A stretch of 64,000 bases of DNA from Psychrobacter sp. PL19. Lineage in GTDB: Bacteria; Pseudomonadota; Gammaproteobacteria; Pseudomonadales; Moraxellaceae. Position 1 is the stretch's first letter. Each line of letters begins with the position of its first letter. Positions 54,542 to 63,366 of the stretch are shown in pieces. The notes under the pieces were generated by a model that ran no database searches, was not told where the DNA came from, and saw only the letters and a list, made by a program, of their open reading frames with translations. A program made the translations under genes and the position numbers. Where the stretch lies: assembly GCF_017875835.1 (NCBI RefSeq), contig NZ_JAGING010000001.1:372001-436000 (forward strand), read 5' to 3'.

Positions 54542-55042
54542 AATTATTCTCCTCAAAATAAATGTTGAATGGTTAGATCTTAAGATGGGTAACGAATTAA
54601 TTTTTATTTATTACCTTACCACTCATTTCTCAATAGCTTGTGTTGCCACCTTGCGGTGAGAACCAATTCAAGCCTTGTTAGACCTAACGTTGGTCAGTAC
54701 TTTTTTTAAAACTTACTTACTGCTTAAAAAGATAGATTAACAACATTCAGATGAAAATAACGTTCACTTTGGTAATGAACACGCTATGTTATGTAACCTT
54801 TGTAGCGTTATTACCTAGTTTTTAGTGGAGTTTCACGACTCATAGTTTTTTATATGGTCTTTGAGTATTTATGTGTATGGGTAATTTGTGTTTACTTAAT
54901 ACCTATCGTTATTATTAATAAATCTGCTATAAATATTAGTCTATTATGCTGAGCTTAAAAACCAACACCCCTTTAATAATAAAAATCCTGGCTTTTATTA
55001 ACGACAACTATTCACGCAAAATGACGATTGAGGAAAGTAATT
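54542..55042. other. Divergent intergenic region, no gene seen
   Basis: This AT-rich stretch lies between the DUF1328 gene and the saccharopine-dehydrogenase-like gene. I see no RNA gene or repeat I can support. Confidence 0.55.
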
Positions 55043-56416
55043 ATGGACACCACGACCGATACAGCGACCAATATTAATAAATCAGATAATACAAAAACAG
55101 CCACCGATGAAAAGCGTCACTATGCGATCATTTTGTACGGAGCTACTAGCTTTGTTGGGCAAATTACTGCCCACTACCTAACGCAATTTTTATCTAGCCC
55201 AGCGGCTAAAGCGGCTAAAGATAGCGCAACTGTCACATGGGCGATAGCAGGACGTGATGAAGACAAGCTTAAAAAGCTACAGTCTGAGCTTAGTGGCGCT
55301 GATGCTAATAACCCTGATTCTGATTCTGATTCTGATTCTAGCAATAAAGTTGATATTATAATTGCTGACAGCACCGATGACGCCAGCCTCAATGAGATGA
55401 CCCAACAGACCCAAGTCATCATTTCAACGGTAGGCCCTTATCTTAAATATGGTGAATCCCTGATTAAAGCGTGTGCTACTAATGGTACAGACTATGTTGA
55501 TCTCACAGGCGAAGCGATCTTTATCAAAGACATGCTGGATAAATACCAAGATACGGCTAAGAAAAGCGGCGCTCGTATCGTCAACTCATGTGGCTTTGAT
55601 TCTATTCCTTCAGATTTAGGTGTTTACTTTACCCAACAGCAAGCCCAAGCCCAATTCGATAAACCCTGTGATGTCATTCATATGCGCGTAAAAGCGGCCA
55701 AAGGTGGCTTATCCGGTGGTACCATTGCGTCGATGGCCACTATCTTTGAGGAAGTAGGGACCGATAAAGCACGTCGTGGCCAACTGGCCAATCCCTATCT
55801 ACTCAATGACGATAAAGATGCGCCTAGCGTACGCCAAGACAATGTTGGTAAGCCTGAATACGATATTGAACATGACCGCTGGCTAGCTCCCTTTGTAATG
55901 GCAGTGATTAACACGCGCATCGTCCATCGTAGTAACCAATTGCTCGGTTATGAATATGGGCGCGAGTTTAAATATGATGAAGCGATGTGGATGCAGGATG
56001 GCATTAAAGGTCAGCTGATGAGCTATGGTATGAGTGTGGGACTATTAGGTTTCGCCACGGCTATGACTTTTAAGCCCAGTCGCGAGTTTCTATCAAAGCA
56101 CGTTCTACCCAAATCAGGCTCTGGTCCTTCTAAATCCGAACAAGAAAATGGTTTTTTTGATATTCGCTTCTTTGGTGAAACCTCTAAAAAAGATACTATT
56201 AACACTAAAGTCACTGGTGACAAAGATCCAGGCTACGGCAGTACCTCGCGTATGCTGGCACAGTCCGCATTATGTCTTGCGCAGGATATTAGTAAAGACG
56301 AAGTCACAGGTGGCTTTTGGACGCCATCGGTCGCTATGGGTGATCAGCTGCTAACGCGGTTGGAAGACCATGCCGGACTTTGTTTTGAAGTGGTTGATGA
56401 CCTTAGCTCTAATTAA
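55043..56416 (+). CDS. Saccharopine dehydrogenase family/trans-acting enoyl reductase-like protein
   Basis: This 457-residue protein has an N-terminal Rossmann motif IILYGATSFVGQITAHYL (about 29-46) and conserved family segments STVGPYLKYGESLIKAC, YVDLTGE and NSCGFDSIPSDLGVYF. A C-terminal region is typical of relatives annotated as trans-acting enoyl reductases or saccharopine dehydrogenase-like oxidoreductases. Lysine metabolism is not implied. An Asp/Ser repeat (DSDSDSDSS, about 93-101) interrupts the NAD-binding domain surface. The ATG at 55043 is preferred, with GAGGAAAGTAATT upstream; an in-frame TTG lies 15 bp earlier. Confidence 0.8.
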   Translation: MDTTTDTATNINKSDNTKTATDEKRHYAIILYGATSFVGQITAHYLTQFLSSPAAKAAKDSATVTWAIAGRDEDKLKKLQSELSGADANNPDSDSDSDSSNKVDIIIADSTDDASLNEMTQQTQVIISTVGPYLKYGESLIKACATNGTDYVDLTGEAIFIKDMLDKYQDTAKKSGARIVNSCGFDSIPSDLGVYFTQQQAQAQFDKPCDVIHMRVKAAKGGLSGGTIASMATIFEEVGTDKARRGQLANPYLLNDDKDAPSVRQDNVGKPEYDIEHDRWLAPFVMAVINTRIVHRSNQLLGYEYGREFKYDEAMWMQDGIKGQLMSYGMSVGLLGFATAMTFKPSREFLSKHVLPKSGSGPSKSEQENGFFDIRFFGETSKKDTINTKVTGDKDPGYGSTSRMLAQSALCLAQDISKDEVTGGFWTPSVAMGDQLLTRLEDHAGLCFEVVDDLSSN

Positions 56417-56466
56417 CAACCGTTAAAGCGCTTTCTAGATGGGTTATGTTAGCCATATCTTTACCG

Positions 56467-56496
56467 CCACATTTTAGCAATAAGATGTGGCGGTTT
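56467..56496 (+). terminator. Possible terminator of the saccharopine-DH-like gene
   Basis: ACCGCCACAT...ATGTGGCGGTTT forms a 10-bp stem with a short T-run only, so it is a weaker candidate than the other hairpins in the window. Confidence 0.55.
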
Positions 56497-56569
56497 GTCA
56501 TACAGTCGGTGCAAAATACAAGAGAGTCGTTTTTTTACCAACTTCGCTTATATTGATACTCGCGCTTAT

Positions 56570-56708
56570 CTATAATTAAAATACCTTGAAAACGCTACGG
56601 TACTAATGGTGTAAGCTTTTTGTGGCCTCTGTCTGTGTAGGCACAGCAAGCAAGACAAACTTATGCCACCAGTAGGTTATGTCTCGATATTAATGTTTAT
56701 TGACTATA
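56570..56708 (+). repeat. MITE-like palindromic repeat, copy 5
   Basis: A full-length copy with more substitutions than copies 1-4 (ACTAATGGTGTAAG paired with CTTATGCCACCAGT). The loss of pairing at some positions suggests an older insertion. Confidence 0.8.
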
Positions 56709-56827
56709 ATGATATGTTGTTTTGAACCACAAACAACAGAGCAAAGTTCATAAATGAACCAGCAAAATTTGCTATCATGTATTTTTAAGTTTTATGATTC
56801 AGGTTTTATTATTTAGGTGATTGGATT

Positions 56828-57373
56828 ATGGCCAAAAACGCCCTACAGGCTCAACTTTTAAAAGCTGGACTGGTTGATAGCAAAAAAGCCAAGCAATTAA
56901 GCAAACAGTCTCAACATGCCAAGCGTACTGGCGATTCGTCAGATATTGAAGCAAAAAAATCTGTGGCAGATGCTCAAGCAAAAAAAATGGAAAAAGATCA
57001 AAAGCTTAATCAAGAAAAACAACAAATTTTAGAACAAAAAATGCTGACAGCTAATATTGTTCAAATGATTAAGCAGCATCAGATTACTGATACAGCTGGT
57101 GAAGTCAGCTATCAGTTTGTTGATGACTCTAAAGTGAAAAAAATTAATATTACCCAAAAATTATATGAGCAAATAGTGGCCGGTCATGTGGTTATTGCAC
57201 GATTGGAAGAAAACCAAGTATTAAACTATGCCCTGCTCCCTCGTCCATTGGCGGATCGTATAAATACGAAATTAGAAGGCTTTATGGTGGTATCTAACGA
57301 TAAGCCAGATATTGAGCTAGAAACTGACGACCCTTATGCAGCCTATGTGATCCCAGACGATTTAATGTGGTAG
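56828..57373 (+). CDS. DUF2058 family protein (YaiL-like)
   Basis: This 181-residue protein starts MAKNALQAQLLKAGLVDSKK followed by a long charged helix rich in Lys, Gln and Asp (about 20-75), probably a coiled coil. A compact C-terminal domain (about 85-181) ends DDPYAAYVIPDDLMW, the typical DUF2058 terminus. Members are described as nucleoprotein/polysaccharide-like only by annotation; function is unknown. AGGTGATTGGATT precedes the ATG. Confidence 0.88.
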   Translation: MAKNALQAQLLKAGLVDSKKAKQLSKQSQHAKRTGDSSDIEAKKSVADAQAKKMEKDQKLNQEKQQILEQKMLTANIVQMIKQHQITDTAGEVSYQFVDDSKVKKINITQKLYEQIVAGHVVIARLEENQVLNYALLPRPLADRINTKLEGFMVVSNDKPDIELETDDPYAAYVIPDDLMW

Positions 57374-57593
57374 CGATTAATTTTTGGCGACAGTTAGTTT
57401 TTAAGGTTTCAAAAGTAGTTGCCAAATATCACTGATGTAAGATCAAGCCGGTTATGGTGCTGCTTATTACCACTCTTCTTATTTTATTATTATATTAGCA
57501 GCAAAAATAAAGCCAAATGAGCGTTTTATTGAGCCTAGATTACGCCATAGAGCAACGACACATTGATGTAAAAATTGTTGCATTATTACGACC

Positions 57594-57625
57594 AAAAAAA
57601 GGCAGCCTGATGGCTGCCTTTTTTA
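57594..57625. terminator. Bidirectional terminator before tex
   Basis: AAAAAAAGGCAGCCTGATGGCTGCCTTTTTT hairpin between the convergent DUF2058 and tex genes. Confidence 0.9.
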
Positions 57626-57677
57626 ATGACTGATTGTGAGTAAGCAGTTTAAATACCGCTGTAGGGTCTTTGGCCCA

Positions 57678-60254
57678 TTACTTCTTGCCTTTAGACACGC
57701 CAGCTTCTTTTAATAATGCTCCAAGAGTACCCATTTTGATAGGCGCTTCTGATTTGGCGGCCTTCGGCGTACTACTACGAGTATTAGTCGTGGCGCCTGC
57801 GTTGCCTTTATCACTCTTGTTGTCACCACTTCTATCAGGACGCTTGCCGCGCGGTGCTGACGGGCGTTTATTGGCATCTGGACGGGTGCTACGTGGACGA
57901 CTGGCTTTGTCATCACTACTAACATTGCTGTCATTGCTACCGTTACTTGCCGCAGCAGGTTTATTAGCAGTGCGCGTCGGTTTTGCGACTTCTGGTTTCA
58001 TACTAAAACCAATACGACCACGCTTTTCATCAATAGCAATCACACGTACAGAAATGATATCACCTGGTTTGACACGGTTCATCGGGTCAGCGACGAAATC
58101 ATTGGCCATCTGTGAAATGTGTACTAAACCATCTTGATGTACACCCACATCAACGAAGCAACCAAAGGCCGTCACGTTGGTAACGACACCCTCTAGGGTC
58201 ATGCCTTCAGTCAAATCTTTAATGCTATTCACGTCATCACGGAAATTAGCCGTTTTAAACTCAGGACGTGGATCACGTGCAGGTTTAGCCAACTCTTCCA
58301 TAATAGCTTTGACACTGATATTGTCATCATTGGCAGCAAGGGTAGCAGTATCAATGGTATTGAGCACACCATCATTACCGAGTATTTCGGCCAGACCTTT
58401 GCCAGACAAGGCTACTAAGCTATCCACTAGCGCATAGCTTTCTGGATGTACACCAGTCGCATCGAGTGGGTTACTGCCGTCATACACCCGTAAGAAACCT
58501 GCGGCCTGCTCAAAGGTTTTGACCCCTAGGCGTGGCACATCTTTTAAAGCTTCACGGCTAGCAAAGGCGCCATGTTCTTTACGATAGGTAACAATTTGCT
58601 GGGCAACGTTACGATTAAGACCCGCGATATGCGCCAAGATTGCAGGACTGGCAGTATTGACATCAACACCAACCGCGTTCACGCTATCTTGAGTCACTTT
58701 ATCAAGGCTATCAGCCAATTGCGTTTGGTTGACATCATGCTGATACTGACCCACACCAATAGCTTTTGGATCGACCTTGACCAGCTCTGATAAGGGATCT
58801 TGTAGGCGGCGGGCGATAGAAACCGCTCCGCGTACAGAGACATCCATATTGGCCAGCTCATCACTAGCCAGCTCACTAGCTGAGTAAACCGAGGCGCCGG
58901 ACTCATTAACGATAACGGCTTTGGCTTGTAGTTTATCATTAGCGGCTAAAATTTCTTTAACCATCGCATCCGTTTCACGGCTGGCGGTACCATTACCGAT
59001 AGCGACTAAATCGACGTGATAAGTGCTTAGTAATTTATCAATAACTGTTTTAGCTTCAGCCATTTTATTATCAGGTGCAAAAGGATAAACGGTAGCAATG
59101 ACTGGCTGGTCAGCATCATTGAGCATGACATGACCTTGGGCATCAATAATAGCCATTTTCACACCATGACGGATACCAGGATCAACACCCAAAATAACTT
59201 TACGGCCAGCAGGTGCTGACATCAATAAGTGCTGCAAGTTATTGGCAAACACGTCAATGGCATCAGACTCAGCGGTCAGACGCTTTTCAGTCAATAAACG
59301 ATGCTCAATATGTGGGCGCCACTTATCTTTCCATAAACTACTAGCCGCTTCAGTCAAAAATTCACGACGGGCATCTGGAGCCTTGGTATCAATATCGAAA
59401 TGCTTAACGATTTTGTCAATGAATGGAGCATCTTCGCCTTCGATCTTCAGACCTAGGACATTTTCTTGACGACCACGCAGCATGGCTAATAAGCGATGAT
59501 TGGGCAAACGCGCCAGTCCTTCGCTATGTTCAAAGTAATCTTTAAATTTCTCGCCCACTTCGCGCTTTTCGTCACTGGCTACTGCCGACACGATACTTGC
59601 CGTTTTGGCAAAGCCGTTACGCAGATTGTCTAGCAGATCCAACGCTTGCGTCCATTCATCGACGATGATGGCTTGCACGCCAGCCAGTTGCTTGTCTAAA
59701 TCGCTAAAGTCGACTTCAATATCATTACCACTATCATCAGTAATGCTAGTGGGCGTTTGATAGCCTGCTAATGCTTCTGTCGGGGTAACTTCTTGGGTCA
59801 AGACCGCTTGTGCTGCATTATCTAGACCTGCCGCGCGGGCCTTAGCTGCTGGTGAACGACGGCGTGGACGGTATGGCAGGTAAATATCTTCCAGCTCAAG
59901 CTTGGAAGTCGCATTATCAATGCGGGCTTGCAACTCGTCTGTTAAATTGCCTTGCGTGCTCAGCAATTCTACGATTTTGAGTCGGCGGGTTGCCATATCA
60001 CGTTCATAGTTGAGCGACTTCTCTAGCGCGCGCAACTGTGCGTCGTCAAGGTCTTGGGTTTTTTCTTTCCGGTAACGCGCAATAAATGGGACCGTTGCCC
60101 CTTCATCGTACAGCTTCACAAACGCATTGACTTGAGCAGTCTTAATGCCAAGCGCGCGAGCAAGCTTGTCGTGAATATTCGCGTGTGTGGTTGCATCCAA
60201 CCCCTGTGCATTTGTCGGGGCCTGAGATGACGTTAAGGTATCAATGCTACTCAT
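57678..60254 (-). CDS. tex: Tex family RNA-binding transcription accessory protein
   Basis: This 858-residue protein has the order typical of Tex. An N-terminal helical domain contains VPFIARYRKEKTQDLDDAQLR. A YqgF-like domain contains VILGVDPGIRHGVKMAI. Tandem HhH motifs follow (VNTASPAILAHIAGLNRNVAQQIV and FASREALKDVPRLGVKTFEQAAGFLRV), then an S1 RNA-binding domain (LEGVVTNVTAFGCFVDVGVHQDGLVHIS, about 680-750). A 100-residue Lys/Arg/Ser/Asn-rich tail follows S1, a basic extension probably aiding RNA binding. Tex is an essential or stress-related factor in several bacteria. Confidence 0.95.
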   Translation of the reverse strand: MSSIDTLTSSQAPTNAQGLDATTHANIHDKLARALGIKTAQVNAFVKLYDEGATVPFIARYRKEKTQDLDDAQLRALEKSLNYERDMATRRLKIVELLSTQGNLTDELQARIDNATSKLELEDIYLPYRPRRRSPAAKARAAGLDNAAQAVLTQEVTPTEALAGYQTPTSITDDSGNDIEVDFSDLDKQLAGVQAIIVDEWTQALDLLDNLRNGFAKTASIVSAVASDEKREVGEKFKDYFEHSEGLARLPNHRLLAMLRGRQENVLGLKIEGEDAPFIDKIVKHFDIDTKAPDARREFLTEAASSLWKDKWRPHIEHRLLTEKRLTAESDAIDVFANNLQHLLMSAPAGRKVILGVDPGIRHGVKMAIIDAQGHVMLNDADQPVIATVYPFAPDNKMAEAKTVIDKLLSTYHVDLVAIGNGTASRETDAMVKEILAANDKLQAKAVIVNESGASVYSASELASDELANMDVSVRGAVSIARRLQDPLSELVKVDPKAIGVGQYQHDVNQTQLADSLDKVTQDSVNAVGVDVNTASPAILAHIAGLNRNVAQQIVTYRKEHGAFASREALKDVPRLGVKTFEQAAGFLRVYDGSNPLDATGVHPESYALVDSLVALSGKGLAEILGNDGVLNTIDTATLAANDDNISVKAIMEELAKPARDPRPEFKTANFRDDVNSIKDLTEGMTLEGVVTNVTAFGCFVDVGVHQDGLVHISQMANDFVADPMNRVKPGDIISVRVIAIDEKRGRIGFSMKPEVAKPTRTANKPAAASNGSNDSNVSSDDKASRPRSTRPDANKRPSAPRGKRPDRSGDNKSDKGNAGATTNTRSSTPKAAKSEAPIKMGTLGALLKEAGVSKGKK

Positions 60255-60759
60255 ATACGTATCAATCGTTGAGAAATGGTGTTTGGCATTATAGCAAAAG
60301 CTGCATGAATAAAAATCCTTTTTATATTTTCGTTACTTATTACTATTTTTATGGCGTAAATTACGCTATATATTAGTTTCTGAGCCCTTATTAAACAAAC
60401 CCATACAGCATTTATGTCTATGGGTGATGCAATTAGGGGTGCAATCTTATACACTAAAGCAGTAACGTTATAAATATCAATCAATAGTAATCTCTTGCAC
60501 AAAGGTTGTGCTTAATATGTAAACCATAATAACGCAAGTCAATATAAAGGCAAGGTTGATTTTTATCAGCATTTTTATTAAAAAGTTCGCCAGGTTTAAA
60601 TACTAATAATCTGATAATAATGGCTGAATAAAAACCAATAATGATTGTTTAACAATAGCAGCACCTTAATAACAACAGCATCGATTGGCTTATGAATTAT
60701 AAGCTGCCAAATCATTCAATAACTTCTGACAATAATAATGTTTATTAAAGGATCCCTTC
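60255..60759. other. Divergent intergenic region, no gene seen
   Basis: This is AT-rich sequence between tex and ompR. Both promoters should lie here. No sensor kinase fragment, repeat or RNA gene was recognised. Confidence 0.6.
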
Positions 60760-61524
60760 ATGACTGACAATAAAAGTCCCGACACCCTGACTCAGCGTAT
60801 TTTAGTGGTCGACGATGATGCGCGTCTGCGCTCGTTGCTACAACGCTTTCTAGAAGATGATGGTTTTGTCGTCCGTACCGCTCATGATGGCAGTCAGATG
60901 GACAAATTGATGCAGCGCGAACTGTTCTCGCTAGTGGTCTTAGATCTAATGCTTCCGGGCGAGGATGGCATTAGCATCTGTAAACGTCTACGTGAAGATA
61001 ACAGTGATATTCCAATTATCATGTTAACTGCAAAAGGCGGTGATGCTGACCGTATTGCTGGACTTGAAGCCGGCGCCGATGATTACTTACCCAAGCCTTT
61101 CAACCCAAAAGAGCTGTTAGCCCGTATCAAAGCGGTATTGCGTCGTCAAAATCGTGAGCTACCTGGTGCGCCAAGCTATCAGCTAGAAGTGGTTGAATTT
61201 GGACCGTGGACGCTTGATTTATCTACCCGTACGCTAAAACGCGATGGTACGGTAGTGACCTTGACCACTGGCGAGTTTTCAGTACTAAAAGCCTTAGTAC
61301 AGCACCCACGCGAGCCATTAACGCGCGACAAGCTGATGAACCTTGCCCGTGGCCGTGAATGGGGCGCGATGGAACGTTCTATCGATGTACAAGTCTCACG
61401 TCTACGTCGTCTGATTGAGGATAATCCCTCACAAGCGCGTTATATCCAAACCGTATGGGGCGTCGGCTATGTGTTTGTGCCTGACGAAGCAGAACCAGAA
61501 GCTCCTGCTGCAACGCCTGTTTAG
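60760..61524 (+). CDS. ompR: OmpR family response regulator
   Basis: This 254-residue two-component regulator has a receiver domain with phosphoacceptor D62 (VLDLMLPGEDG), acidic pair D18-D19 and K112 (YLPKPFNP). The winged-helix DNA-binding domain (about 145-240) ends YIQTVWGVGYVFVPD. The sequence is closest to OmpR in style (RILVVDDDARLRSLLQRFLEDDG). An envZ-type kinase normally follows, but the next gene, 66 bp downstream, is a COG0523 GTPase. The partner kinase must be elsewhere. AAAGGATCCCTTC precedes the ATG. Confidence 0.88.
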   Translation: MTDNKSPDTLTQRILVVDDDARLRSLLQRFLEDDGFVVRTAHDGSQMDKLMQRELFSLVVLDLMLPGEDGISICKRLREDNSDIPIIMLTAKGGDADRIAGLEAGADDYLPKPFNPKELLARIKAVLRRQNRELPGAPSYQLEVVEFGPWTLDLSTRTLKRDGTVVTLTTGEFSVLKALVQHPREPLTRDKLMNLARGREWGAMERSIDVQVSRLRRLIEDNPSQARYIQTVWGVGYVFVPDEAEPEAPAATPV

Positions 61525-61590
61525 TTGTCGCTGAGCGTTTTACGCCTTATGACCCTGTATTTATGAACCGGCCTTTATGACCCATTTTTT

Positions 61591-62838
61591 ATGAACGCCT
61601 CCGCAATCATTCAAAATATACCCTGCACACTTGTGACAGGGTTTTTGGGCTCTGGCAAGACCACCGTTATTAACCAATTACTTGCCACTAAGCCGGCTGA
61701 ACAGCGCTGGGCATTACTGATTAATGAATTTGGTCGTATTGGTGTTGACGGTGCTCTACTAAAAAATACACTCGATGCAAAAGGTCAGTCAGGCGGTATA
61801 GCCATTCGCGAAGTCAGCGGTGGTTGTATCTGTTGTACCAGTCAACTGCCCTTACAAATCGCTATTACACGTCTGTTAAGTGATCATCACCCACAGCGGC
61901 TGATTATTGAGCCGACCGGACTGGCGCATCCACGCGAGCTGATACGTCAGCTCAGTGCGCCACACTGGCAGACAGCCTTGAGCATGCAAGCGGTCATTAC
62001 GGTGCTGAGCGGCTTACAATGGCAACAAGAGAAGTATCGCACGCACCATGGCTTTCAAGCGCATGTCCGCGATGCTGATGTGCTAGTGATTAATCGTTAC
62101 GAGCAGCTGAGCAGCGCTTGCCGGCAAGATTTGCAAGCGTGGATTGCGACGTTAAACGAACCAGCAAAAATAATATGGGCAACTGCTGACTCTGAGACAG
62201 CGCCTGAACCGCAAACGACACCTCACTGTCAAGCAGTAACTAACAACCTCGATGTTATAAAACCTTCGAACCCTTATTTAACAGAATTAGCCGCCCAGCT
62301 TATTAAGCCCAGTCGTACTATTTCTCAGCAACGCATAGCAAATATAGAGAAGTCTCGTGTGAGCCTAACCCCGCCTACCCACTTGCCGTCCAACATGCCT
62401 ACAAATGCTAATGCTGACACTAGTATTGAGGCAGATGGGCAAAATGAGCTACCCTATCGTTATCATGAGGAACAGCAAGGCATGCTATTAGCTGGGTGGC
62501 GATTACCACCGCATTGGACATTTGCTGCTGACGAGTTACAACAATGGTTATTACAACTGCCAAACTGGCAACGTATCAAGGGTATCGTCAATACTTCTGA
62601 TGGCTGGCTACAACTAAATTTCACGCCCGATAGCTTAACCATTACCACCACCAGCGCACAGATTGATAGCCGACTAGAGATTATTTTACTTGCTGACTCA
62701 GATATAAAAAGCAATGCCACTACTAGGGTAGGTAATAACAGCTCAGAGACTAAGAGTGAGCAGCAATCGTTAATAGAATGGGAACGCTGTGACCGTGAAT
62801 TGATGGCGCTGGTTGTCCCGTCAAATAGCCAACCATAA
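61591..62838 (+). CDS. CobW/COG0523 family GTP-dependent metallochaperone
   Basis: This 415-residue G3E GTPase has Walker A TGFLGSGKTT (16-25), the metal-binding GGCICC motif (77-82), EPTGLAHPRELI (about 110-121) and the NRYEQL guanine-specificity-like segment. A C-terminal CobW_C domain (GMLLAGWRLPPHWTFAADELQQWL, then RIKGIVNTSDGWLQLNF) follows an inserted Pro/Ser/Thr-rich linker. Family members deliver zinc or other metals; no zinc-regulated neighbours or Zur box were seen. It follows ompR by 66 bp and may be co-transcribed. Confidence 0.87.
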   Translation: MNASAIIQNIPCTLVTGFLGSGKTTVINQLLATKPAEQRWALLINEFGRIGVDGALLKNTLDAKGQSGGIAIREVSGGCICCTSQLPLQIAITRLLSDHHPQRLIIEPTGLAHPRELIRQLSAPHWQTALSMQAVITVLSGLQWQQEKYRTHHGFQAHVRDADVLVINRYEQLSSACRQDLQAWIATLNEPAKIIWATADSETAPEPQTTPHCQAVTNNLDVIKPSNPYLTELAAQLIKPSRTISQQRIANIEKSRVSLTPPTHLPSNMPTNANADTSIEADGQNELPYRYHEEQQGMLLAGWRLPPHWTFAADELQQWLLQLPNWQRIKGIVNTSDGWLQLNFTPDSLTITTTSAQIDSRLEIILLADSDIKSNATTRVGNNSSETKSEQQSLIEWERCDRELMALVVPSNSQP

Positions 62839-62886
62839 ATAGCCGGACATAAATAACTAGAGATAAATTTGATAGAATAATTAGCA

Positions 62887-62928
62887 TAAAAAAGGGCTAG
62901 CGTTGAATATCAACGCTAGCCTCTTTTT
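62887..62928. terminator. Bidirectional terminator
   Basis: A 12-bp stem GGCTAGCGTTGA with its near-complement and flanking A- and T-tracts lies between the convergent GTPase and DksA-like genes. Confidence 0.9.
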
Positions 62929-62947
62929 ATCAATCAATAACTACCTG

Positions 62948-63214
62948 CTAACGCAATTGACTGTCTTTACTGCCGCGGCGATTGAATAGCTCAGCCGCCC
63001 TAGCTTCTTGCTCAAGTTCAGTCTGGCAACCAACACAGTGTTGCACCCCTGGCACTGCTATTCGCCGCGCTTCTGGTATGGCATTACCGCATTCATCACA
63101 TAATTCTGCACTCTCACCTTTCGGTAGTGAGCTCCTGACTCGATCTAGGGCATCACTGACCGTTGCATCCATCTGTTCGTGCTCTGCCCCATCTCTTGAC
63201 CATCCACCTGCCAT
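62948..63214 (-). CDS. DksA/TraR-type C4 zinc-finger protein (YbiI-like)
   Basis: This 88-residue protein has a zinc finger with C39, C42, C60 and C63 (CDECGNAIPEARR...CVGCQ), as in the DksA/TraR family, but lacks the long coiled coil. It resembles YbiI in size and in the N-terminal GGWSRDG segment. DksA-family proteins bind RNA polymerase; the short members are uncharacterised. AGAGGGTACAATT precedes the ATG. Confidence 0.88.
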   Translation of the reverse strand: MAGGWSRDGAEHEQMDATVSDALDRVRSSLPKGESAELCDECGNAIPEARRIAVPGVQHCVGCQTELEQEARAAELFNRRGSKDSQLR

Positions 63215-63366
63215 AATTGTACCCTCTTTAATTTATTGATGGCTTATTATTCATACTATAAAAGTTTTTTATAACAGATAGATGGGGTTATTTAGCGTTA
63301 ACTTCAATATATAGATGTGTATGAAAAAAGCACTAAAATAAGGTCCCTTACCCTGCACAATCGCCA

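Larger units (their letters stand above)
56417..56827. other. Intergenic stretch with dispersed repeat
   Basis: It contains MITE-like copy 5 (56570-56708). A weak inverted repeat around CCGCCACAT/ATGTGGCGG (about 56469-56494) may terminate the upstream gene. Confidence 0.65.

Noticed and set aside
57670-58137. 155-codon plus-strand frame opposite the Tex basic tail
   Set aside because: Leu/Ser/Arg-rich mirror of a low-complexity coding tail; no start signal.
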